This document shows positions 35,867 to 41,757 of a stretch of 41,757 bases of DNA, piece by piece. The notes under the pieces are model-generated. The model was given only the letters and a program-made list of their open reading frames with translations, was not told the DNA's origin and searched no databases. The DNA is taken from NCBI GenBank assembly GCA_910586735.1, contig CAJUJW010000019.1, forward strand, positions 1-41,757. The letters are read 5' to 3'. The translations under genes were made by a program, and so were the position numbers. Position 1 is the stretch's first letter. Each line of letters starts with the position of its first letter. Source of the DNA: an uncultured Oscillibacter sp. GTDB lineage: Bacteria; Bacillota; Clostridia; Oscillospirales; Oscillospiraceae.

Positions 35867-36538
35867 TCAGTTTGGTTCTCCGTCCTCCGCCGGGAGCACC
35901 CGGCGAAAGATTCTCCACAGCACCCGGGAGGCCAGCCACGCCGGGCCGGAGGCCCCCGCGATGAAATACACAAAGCCCAGCATCCGCATGATCACCGGGG
36001 GCAGAAACAGCGGGACGGCGACGGGCAAAAGGGCGATCAGCCACAGCAGCAGCGTCCGCCCCGGGGAGCAGAAAGCCAGGGCAAAGGCGTTCTTCACCTG
36101 CCCTTTCCAGGTATTCTGGAACATGGCCTGAAGGGGGAACACATAGCACAGCAGGGTCAGGGCAATCACCGCCACGATGGTGGCGACGGTCAGGAAGAGG
36201 ACCCGGAGGGCCCCCTCCTGCCGGAGGGCGAAGAGGGCGTCTCCCGCCGCCACCGCCCCCAGGGCCAGCACCAGCAGGCCCAGGGCCGCGCCCCGCTTGA
36301 AGTTGGCCCGGAAGGCGTCCAGGAAGCCCCGCAGGGTGCGGACCTCCTCCCCCTGGACCAGCTTCAAGGTGACATAGTACAGCGCGCACAGGGCGGGCCC
36401 GGCGGTAACCACCGGCAGGGCGCAGAGGACGCAGAGCCAGTTGAGGACAATCAGGTCCCCCAGGGTGCGGAGGACCTGGCCCAGGGAGGCCCGGAGGGGG
36501 CTTCCCTCCTCCGGCCCGGCCTTACGCGTGTCCGCCAT
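35867..36538 (-). CDS. YesL family (DUF624) membrane protein
   Basis: 223 residues with five to six hydrophobic segments. Family traits are LGDLIVLNWLCVLCALPVVTAGPALCALYYVTLKL at the N-terminus, and FPLQAMFQNTWKGQVKNAFALA in the centre. YesL proteins accompany CUT1 sugar ABC importers in Firmicutes; their role is not established. Four bases after the permease gene, so co-translated. Confidence 0.88.
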   Translation of the reverse strand: MADTRKAGPEEGSPLRASLGQVLRTLGDLIVLNWLCVLCALPVVTAGPALCALYYVTLKLVQGEEVRTLRGFLDAFRANFKRGAALGLLVLALGAVAAGDALFALRQEGALRVLFLTVATIVAVIALTLLCYVFPLQAMFQNTWKGQVKNAFALAFCSPGRTLLLWLIALLPVAVPLFLPPVIMRMLGFVYFIAGASGPAWLASRVLWRIFRRVLPAEDGEPN

Positions 36539-36542
36539 AGGC

Positions 36543-37391
36543 TCAGCCCTTCACGCCGCCCAGGGCCACGCCGGCAATGATGTACTTGGACAGGGCGAAG
36601 TACACGATGAACAGGGGCAGGATTGTCAGGGTCAGGCCCAAATAGATCGCGCCGTGCTCCGTCTTATAAATATCGCCCCGAAGGAGGCCCACCATGATCG
36701 GCATGGTGTATTTACTGTTGTCCGTCAGCAGGATGGTGGGCAGGAAGAGGCTGTTCCAGCTGGAGACGAAGCAGAAGATGGCCTGGGTGGCCATGGCCGG
36801 CTTCATGATGGGCAGCGCGATGCGGTTGAAGGTGTTGAATTCCCCGGAGCCGTCGATCCGGGCCGAGTCCAGCAGCTCCAGAGGCAAAGAGGACAGCATG
36901 AACTGCCGCATGAAGAACACCGTGGCCGGAGCGGCAATGGAGGGGAGGATCAGCGCCAGGAAGTTGTTGGTCATGTGGATCTGGTACATGAACTGGTAGA
37001 AGCCGATGCTGGTGACCTGGGCGGGGATCATCATCACGCACATGATGACGGTGAAAAAGGTCTTGCGCCCCTTCCACTGGTAGGCTACCAGGGCATAGGC
37101 GGTGAGGGCGGAGAAATACACCGTGCAGGCCGTGGAGCCCACGGAAATGATCATGGAGTTTGTGAAGCCCCGGATGGGATTGAAGGTCTTGCCCAGCAGT
37201 ACGCTCAGGTTGTTCATCAGGTAGGTGGAGGGCATCAGGGAAATGGCGTGCTGCTGAATCTCATAGGTGCTGCGGGTGGAGTTGATCAGCATGATGATAA
37301 AGGGCATCAGGCTGAGGATGGTCAGCAGGACGCACACGGTATAGGCCACGATCTTGAAGGCCCTTCCGTCGGAATGCTTCGCGTGTTTCAT
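36543..37391 (-). CDS. Carbohydrate ABC transporter permease (MalG type)
   Basis: 282 residues, six membrane helices. The EAA-type cytoplasmic loop is degenerate (LDSARIDGSGEFNTFNRIALPIMKP), as in CUT1 permease 2, and the C-terminus KYIIAGVALGGVKG is the standard MalG ending. It forms the inner-membrane channel with the preceding permease and uses the MsmK-type ATPase. Six bases after the MalF-type gene. Confidence 0.93.
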   Translation of the reverse strand: MKHAKHSDGRAFKIVAYTVCVLLTILSLMPFIIMLINSTRSTYEIQQHAISLMPSTYLMNNLSVLLGKTFNPIRGFTNSMIISVGSTACTVYFSALTAYALVAYQWKGRKTFFTVIMCVMMIPAQVTSIGFYQFMYQIHMTNNFLALILPSIAAPATVFFMRQFMLSSLPLELLDSARIDGSGEFNTFNRIALPIMKPAMATQAIFCFVSSWNSLFLPTILLTDNSKYTMPIMVGLLRGDIYKTEHGAIYLGLTLTILPLFIVYFALSKYIIAGVALGGVKG

Positions 37392-37397
37392 ATCCGG

Positions 37398-38312
37398 TTA
37401 CCTCCCCTCGTCCTTGTCCCGCATCAGCAGGAAAATCACGCCGGAAAACACCGCGATGATAAGGAACATAATCATGCTGGCCGCGGCGGCCCGGTTGTAG
37501 AGATAGCTCCCGCTGAACGCCTGGTTGTAGATAAACACGCTGGTGGTCAGGGTCGCGTTGTCCGGCCCGCCCAGCAGGAACAGCTTGGGAATGTCGTACA
37601 TGTTCAGTCCGCCGATCATGCTGGTGATCAGGGTGTAGAGCAGGATGGTTTTCAGGTTGGGAATGGTGATCTGGAAGAACAGCTGCACGTCGTTGGCCCC
37701 GTCGATCTCCGCCGCCTCGTAAATCTCGGGGCTGATGCCCAGGACGCCGGAAATCAGGATAATCATGGTGTAGCCGTACCACATCCAGAACTGGATGAAG
37801 GCCACGATGAGCTGGGCCGCCGTCGCATTGATGGAGAAGTTGAAGGGCGTGCTCAGTACTCCCGTGGTCACAAGAAGATCGTTTACCGGGCCGGTGGGAT
37901 AGCCGAAGAGGGCGTTGAACAAAATGGCCACGGAGGCCGCCGTGATGATGTTGGGCATGTAGAAAACGACCTTGAAGAAGCCCTGACCGGCCAGCTTGTG
38001 GCGGTGGCTGGTGAACCAGGCCGTCAGCAGCAGGGCCAAGGTAATCTGGGGGATGAAGTTCATAATCCAGAGCTTCACGGTGTTGCCCAGGGATTTAATA
38101 AAAGAGGGGTTCTGAAGGACGCTGACAAAGTTCTTGAACGGCTCGTCCGTCAGGAAGTGCCAGGTCGTGTTTCCCAGGCCCTTGCAGTCCGTAAAGCCCA
38201 GGAGGGCGGTGTAGATGGTGGGATACAGGGAGAAGACGCAGAAGGCCACGATGAAGGGCAGGCTGAACAAATAGCCGTACCTCGCGTAGCTGAAGCCTTT
38301 TCGCTGCTTCAT
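37398..38312 (-). CDS. Carbohydrate ABC transporter permease (MalF type)
   Basis: 304 residues, six membrane helices. The EAA loop is EAAEIDGANDVQLFFQITIPNLK, which contacts the ATPase. The N-terminal FSYARYGYLFSLPFIVAFCVFSLYP is typical of LplB/MalF-type permeases of the CUT1 class. It follows the binding protein gene after a gap of 157 bases with stable hairpins, which would let the binding protein be made in excess. Confidence 0.93.
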   Translation of the reverse strand: MKQRKGFSYARYGYLFSLPFIVAFCVFSLYPTIYTALLGFTDCKGLGNTTWHFLTDEPFKNFVSVLQNPSFIKSLGNTVKLWIMNFIPQITLALLLTAWFTSHRHKLAGQGFFKVVFYMPNIITAASVAILFNALFGYPTGPVNDLLVTTGVLSTPFNFSINATAAQLIVAFIQFWMWYGYTMIILISGVLGISPEIYEAAEIDGANDVQLFFQITIPNLKTILLYTLITSMIGGLNMYDIPKLFLLGGPDNATLTTSVFIYNQAFSGSYLYNRAAAASMIMFLIIAVFSGVIFLLMRDKDEGR

Positions 38313-38369
38313 GAAATCTCAGCTCCTTGAAATCAGATTGGCCGGGCATGGCCGGAGAGGAAGAACGGA

Positions 38370-38462
38370 GCGAAAGGGGCCCGTTCCGGGCCCCTTTCGC
38401 CTGGAAGCAGTCTTTCATTATCTCGGAGCCCGCTCCGAGATGGTCTGGGCCACTGGCCCAGA
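38370..38462 (-). other. Three tandem hairpins between binding protein and permeases
   Basis: Stem A: GCGAAAGGGGCCC (38370-38382) with GGGCCCCTTTCGC (38388-38400), 13 bp perfect, loop GTTCC. Stem B: TCTCGGAGC (38421-38429) with GCTCCGAGA (38432-38440). Stem C: TCTGGGCC with GGCCCAGA (about 38444-38462). On the minus strand stem A is followed by pyrimidine-rich sequence without a clean U-run. The set probably protects the upstream mRNA 3' end or terminates partially, the usual way to make more binding protein than permease. Confidence 0.7.
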
Positions 38463-38469
38463 AATCGGC

Positions 38470-39867
38470 TTAGCCCAGATCCACCGTCACATCCAGGTTG
38501 TCGGCCACGTCCTGCTTGAAGTCCTTGATGGCCTGATCCCGGGTCTTGGTGCCGGAGGTATACTGCCGGACCTGATCCCGCCACTTGGTGTTGATGGTTT
38601 CATCGTACTGGGTCAGGCATTTTCCGTTGGCGTACTGGTTGGCGGGGACAAAGGCGTCGAACATGTTCTGGCCGCCCAGGAAATCCAGGGAGCCGTCGCT
38701 CATCTCCATGACCGTGCCGGAGGCCACGCAGTCCTTGGTGCCGCCCTCGCCGTTCAGCGTTCCGTTGGCCCACATGTACTGGAGGCCGGTCTCGGAGCAG
38801 TCCAGGGTGATCCAGCGGATAATTTCGCCCACGGCCTCTTTGTTGGCGGAGTTGTTGCTGGCCATCAGCCAGGTGCCGCCCCAGAAGAAGCCCACGGGAG
38901 GCGCGCAGACCGCCCAGTCGCCATAGGTTCCCTCGCCCACGGCGGAGCCGCCGCAGTTGGGGGCGATGGTGTAGTTGATGAGCCAGGCGGGGCCGAAGAA
39001 GCCGAAGATGCCCTTGTCCCCTTCGCCCTTCATGTCGGCGAACCAGGCGTCCTGCCAGTCCTGGGTGTCATTGTGGTAGTTGTTGTCCTTGAGCTCCTTG
39101 GACAGGTCCAGGAACGCCTCACGCTTGGGGTCGATGTTCAGCTTGCCGTCCACAATCCAGCCCTGTTCGGAGCTGTTTTCCACGGCGTGCCACAGGTCGC
39201 CGTCGCCGGAGATGATGCCGTAGCCCTTGCCCTTGAGGGTCTCGGCGGCCTCGTAGAATTTATCCCAGCCATTGGATCCCGCGCCGATAGCCGCTCCGAT
39301 GGTGTCGGGATCGTCGGTGCCGAAGACCTCCTTGGCGATGGAGCGGCGGTAGATGAACGCGCCGCCGGTGGCCTGATAGCCCAGGCCCACCACCTTGCCG
39401 TCGTCGGGCCGGGTGCCGATGTCCACGGAGTACTGGGCGATGTCGGCGGCCTGGATATCCCCGGCCACGTCAATGCCCAGGTCCTCATAGGGGGCGGCGT
39501 AGTGGGCGGCGTCGCCCTGGGTGTACTTCATGACGAACGCGGCCTCGGCGCAGTACATATCCGGGGCGTCGGAGCCGCCGCCGGCCAGGGCCTGGTCCAG
39601 GGCGGGCTGGTAGGCGCCGTCGGTGGTGGCGATGACGGTGGTCTTGACCTCATACTTTTCGGCAAAGTCCGGACGGCTGGCCAGGAACTTGTCGACCATC
39701 TTGGGCACCTCGTCGGTGAAAGCCCAGAGATTCAGCACGGTCTTGCCGCTGGCGGAGCTCCCGCCGGAGCCGTCGTCACCAGAGCCGGAACCGGAGCCGC
39801 CGCCGCAGGCGGCCAGGGAGAGCAGCATCACGGCTGCCAGTAGGAACGCGAAGACTTTCTTTTTCAT
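38470..39867 (-). CDS. Sugar ABC transporter substrate-binding lipoprotein
   Basis: 465 residues. A lipoprotein signal peptide with lipobox LSLAAC (Cys21) is followed by a Gly/Ser-rich linker and a CUT1-type extracellular solute-binding domain (NLWAFTDEVPKMVDKFL onward, with Trp-rich sugar-contact regions). It captures an oligosaccharide at the cell surface for the two permeases. GGAGG about 12 bases before ATG 39867. First gene of the operon, divergent from the ROK regulator. Confidence 0.94.
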   Translation of the reverse strand: MKKKVFAFLLAAVMLLSLAACGGGSGSGSGDDGSGGSSASGKTVLNLWAFTDEVPKMVDKFLASRPDFAEKYEVKTTVIATTDGAYQPALDQALAGGGSDAPDMYCAEAAFVMKYTQGDAAHYAAPYEDLGIDVAGDIQAADIAQYSVDIGTRPDDGKVVGLGYQATGGAFIYRRSIAKEVFGTDDPDTIGAAIGAGSNGWDKFYEAAETLKGKGYGIISGDGDLWHAVENSSEQGWIVDGKLNIDPKREAFLDLSKELKDNNYHNDTQDWQDAWFADMKGEGDKGIFGFFGPAWLINYTIAPNCGGSAVGEGTYGDWAVCAPPVGFFWGGTWLMASNNSANKEAVGEIIRWITLDCSETGLQYMWANGTLNGEGGTKDCVASGTVMEMSDGSLDFLGGQNMFDAFVPANQYANGKCLTQYDETINTKWRDQVRQYTSGTKTRDQAIKDFKQDVADNLDVTVDLG

Positions 39868-39910
39868 GTACCTTTTCCTCCAATCAAAAATTTTGGTATG
39901 TTAGGCGATT

Positions 39911-39940
39911 AAATTTACTAACTTAGGTTAAAAAAATTTA
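39911..39940. promoter_or_regulatory. Possible ROK operator in the binding-protein leader
   Basis: AAATTTACTAACTTAGGTTAAAAAAATTTA contains CTAACTTAG, a short palindrome, within longer AT-rich arms, and shares TTAG/CTAA elements with the site at the ROK promoter. It lies just downstream of the predicted start near 39952. Suggestive only. Confidence 0.35.
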
Positions 39941-39958
39941 CCGCCCGACCTTGCTCTT

Positions 39959-39987
39959 AGTGTAATAGATGCTCGGCAAAATGTCAA
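39959..39987 (-). promoter_or_regulatory. Promoter of the carbohydrate operon
   Basis: Minus strand TTGACA (39982-39987), 17 bases, TACACT (39959-39964). Leader of about 85 bases to the binding-protein gene. The gene-free 318 bases 39868-40185 hold this promoter, the ROK promoter and the putative operators; nothing else was recognised. Confidence 0.65.
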
Positions 39988-40127
39988 CAGAAACCATAGC
40001 AATCCACCAAATTTTGTGCAGAGCGCCTTGGATATGGCCGTCATTTTGTAAGAGATGATAGTTTTTCCTGGCTCCGCCACTGGTGGGCTCTTTGGTTTGG
40101 CAATAAGATAACCTATCTTTGCCCCTG

Positions 40128-40164
40128 TTGAAATCAAAATTAGTTTGTGTTATAATCTAACCAA
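40128..40164 (+). promoter_or_regulatory. ROK gene promoter with overlapping XylR-like operator
   Basis: TTGAAA (40128-40133), 17 bases, TATAAT (40151-40156). TTAGTTTGT (40140-40148) equals the half-site of Bacillus XylR operators, and AACCAA (40159-40164) is a degenerate opposite half (TTGGTT reversed), so the site straddles the -10 box. This fits autorepression by the ROK protein. Confidence 0.55.
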
Positions 40165-40185
40165 ATTGACAAGGAGGGGGCAACT

Positions 40186-41463
40186 ATGGAGAGAACGGCT
40201 GCCCAGAGAGCGAAGGAGCGCGGAGGCGAACCTGTCCCCGCACTGCCCTCGAATTTAAAGATACAGAACCGGAAAATGGTGCTCTCCTGCTTCCGGGACA
40301 ACCGGCCCCACTCAGTGGCGGACGTGGTGGCCCGCACCGGCATCAGCAAGCTGACGGTGATGAAGGCCATCCAGTTTTTCTGCGGGAAGGGCATCCTGGC
40401 CAGCTCCGGCAAAGGGGATTCCACGGAGCTGGGGGGGAAGAAGCCGGAGTACTTCCGCTTTTCCTGCGGGAAGTACCTGCTGACTATCCGCATGTGGCCG
40501 GAGGACCTGGGCCTGACGCTGTTCGACATGCGCATGAACAAGGTAGACAGCTCCCATCTGGCCTGGATCATCCCGGACACGCCCGAGGAGGCGTTCCGCA
40601 TCATCGAGAACAGCGCCCTGGCGCTGCTGACCCAGGCCGGGATCGGCCGGGAGGAGCTGTACGGCGTCAGCCTGTCCTCCTCCGGCATCGTGGACTATGA
40701 CAGCCTGACCCTGAAATACAGCGTCCATACCCCCAACTGGGGGGCGAACGTTCCGGTGGGGGACTTCCTCCGGGACATCTTCGGCCCCGGCCCGGCGCTG
40801 TCCGAGGAGAACGCCGGAAAATCCATCAGCCGGGCCATACTCAACGAGCAGGAGGACCCAAACCGGTCCATTCTGGTCCTGTTCACCTCCTGGGGGCTCT
40901 CCGGGGCGCTGATTCAGGACGGGCGCATTCTCAACGGGCGGAACTCTCTGGTGGGCGAGATCGGCCATATGATCCTGGACCAGAACGACCCGGAGCTTTG
41001 CAGCTGCGGCAGCCGGGGCTGCGCGGAACGGCTGGTGTCCGTTGCCCGGGTGCGGAAGATGATCGCCGGGGATCCTCCGCCGGAGGGCTCTCCCCTGTCC
41101 CGCCTCCCGGCGGAGGCAGTGGAGCTGCGGCACCTCTTCGCCTCCTCCCGGCAGGAGGACGCCTACGCCCGGAAATACGTGGCCTATATGGCGGACCGGT
41201 TCGCCGCCCTTTTGCGGAACGTGTCCCTGGTGTTCAGCCCGGAGAAGGTGGTCTTCGTGGGGGACTACGCCGTGGCGGACGAGTTTTTTGACCAGCGGAT
41301 GCGCCGTCAGCTCTCCTCCTTCCGCTACCTGTCCCTGAGCCAGCCCATGGAAATTGCCTACGACACCCGGTCCCTGACGGACTTGGACGCCTTGGGGGGC
41401 GCGGCGGCGCTCATCGACCACTATCTCTCCCGGCCGGAGCTGTATGAGGAAGTGGGTCCCTGA
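40186..41463 (+). CDS. ROK-family transcriptional regulator (XylR/NagC-like)
   Basis: 425 residues. An N-terminal winged helix (about 25-80; PHSVADVVARTGISKLTVMKAIQFF) is followed by a ROK kinase-like domain. The zinc/ROK signature ELCSCGSRGCAERL is near 270-282 and GEIGHM precedes it. ROK regulators bind a sugar as inducer. Its place opposite the oligosaccharide operon, and the XylR-like half-sites, argue that it represses that operon and itself. AAGGAGGGGG precedes ATG 40186. Confidence 0.92.
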   Translation: MERTAAQRAKERGGEPVPALPSNLKIQNRKMVLSCFRDNRPHSVADVVARTGISKLTVMKAIQFFCGKGILASSGKGDSTELGGKKPEYFRFSCGKYLLTIRMWPEDLGLTLFDMRMNKVDSSHLAWIIPDTPEEAFRIIENSALALLTQAGIGREELYGVSLSSSGIVDYDSLTLKYSVHTPNWGANVPVGDFLRDIFGPGPALSEENAGKSISRAILNEQEDPNRSILVLFTSWGLSGALIQDGRILNGRNSLVGEIGHMILDQNDPELCSCGSRGCAERLVSVARVRKMIAGDPPPEGSPLSRLPAEAVELRHLFASSRQEDAYARKYVAYMADRFAALLRNVSLVFSPEKVVFVGDYAVADEFFDQRMRRQLSSFRYLSLSQPMEIAYDTRSLTDLDALGGAAALIDHYLSRPELYEEVGP

Positions 41464-41654
41464 CGGCAGTCTCCGGCCATGGTCTTTTCTTTGGATGTAC
41501 CAGCGCACACGCTGCTCTGAGGATAAGGGCTGATTTATGGCCTTGAAAATCTCCATTATCTGTTTCAGACCTGCCATTCTCGTGACAATTTCTGCTTGCT
41601 TGGTACGGCTGGGTACTCCTTGACCACATATTTGCCCACAGACAGAGAAAAACT
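41464..41654 (-). other. Degenerate sequence after the ROK gene
   Basis: On the minus strand one frame ends VGKYVVKEYPAVPSKQKLSREW and stops at 41565-41567; another reads MAGLKQIMEIFKAINQPLSSEQRV. Both look protein-like but neither has a start, and they cross a terminator upstream. Probably the worn end of a former gene, perhaps of mobile origin. No functional feature could be assigned. Confidence 0.3.
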
Positions 41655-41681
41655 GGCCCACCGGGAGTGTCCCGGTGGGCC
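41655..41681 (-). terminator. Terminator of the minus-strand gene at the right edge
   Basis: GGCCCACCGGGA (41655-41666) pairs with TCCCGGTGGGCC (41670-41681), loop GTG; on the minus strand AGTTTTTCTC follows. It is eight bases after the stop at 41689. Confidence 0.85.
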
Positions 41682-41688
41682 GCAGTTC

Positions 41689-41757
41689 TCAACCAGCCTT
41701 GCTCTCTGCCCTCAGCCGCTCCTTTTCGGCGGCTACCTCTGTTTTCATCTCGGTTAT
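41689..41757 (-). CDS. C-terminal end of an unidentified protein (partial)
   Basis: Only the last 22 residues are in the window: ITEMKTEVAAEKERLRAESK and a final AG, a charged helical tail that looks like a coiled coil. The frame is open to the edge, and the stop is followed by a good terminator, which supports a real gene. Family cannot be told from this much. Confidence 0.5.
   Translation of the reverse strand: MTEMKTEVAAEKERLRAESKAG

Overview
The window reads as chromosome of a GC-rich Clostridia bacterium, most likely an Oscillospiraceae gut anaerobe near Flavonifractor, Lawsonibacter or Oscillibacter. This rests on the Firmicutes gene set (MutS2, RecO/YqzL/Era order, RNase J, RadC), AGGAGG ribosome sites, TTGACA/TATAAT-type promoters, a MobP3-type mobilizable element and strongly GC-biased codons. 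The genus is an inference, not read from a marker gene.

Layout. 1-8.6 kb (minus strand): uridine phosphorylase (cut by the window edge), a small cysteine-rich protein, mutS2, recO, yqzL, era, uvrA and a small XRE regulator. 8.6-14.3 kb: a short divergent gene, then ybaK, an EamA transporter, an unknown membrane protein, a YjbR/MmcQ protein, uvrB with an SOS-like box, and radC, all minus except the first. 14.3-16.5 kb (plus): ribonuclease J behind a long structured leader. 16.5-23.7 kb: a divergent locus around a LacI regulator. Its minus arm is lacI, a PHP phosphoesterase and a PfkB kinase. Its plus arm is three tandem HAD paralogs and a phosphoglycerate-mutase-like protein whose two halves are in swapped order. 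Two near-identical 14-bp operators lie over the two start regions. 23.8-27.4 kb: a tRNA-Arg followed by a decayed mobilizable element (deleted integrase, relaxase with an in-frame stop, frameshifted relaxosome protein, HTH protein). 27.4-41.5 kb: a carbohydrate-uptake and degradation operon on the minus strand (binding protein, two permeases, YesL, GH3, xylulokinase, DUF4867, a fucose/arabinose-isomerase-like enzyme, MsmK-type ATPase, GH1) diverging from a ROK regulator with XylR-like half-sites.

The most unusual object is the protein at 22052-23620. It carries every metal ligand, the phospho-serine and most substrate ligands of cofactor-independent phosphoglycerate mutase. The order is circularly permuted: the segment equivalent to canonical residues of about 225 to the C-terminus comes first, and the canonical N-terminal 225 follow. 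Together with a sugar-type kinase, a PHP phosphoesterase and three HAD proteins under one LacI regulator, this looks like an undescribed phospho-metabolite pathway. Function is inferred from sequence only.

Two 120-base inverted-repeat elements of the same type lie after uvrB and inside the HAD/mutase operon. No CRISPR array, rRNA or intact insertion sequence was seen.
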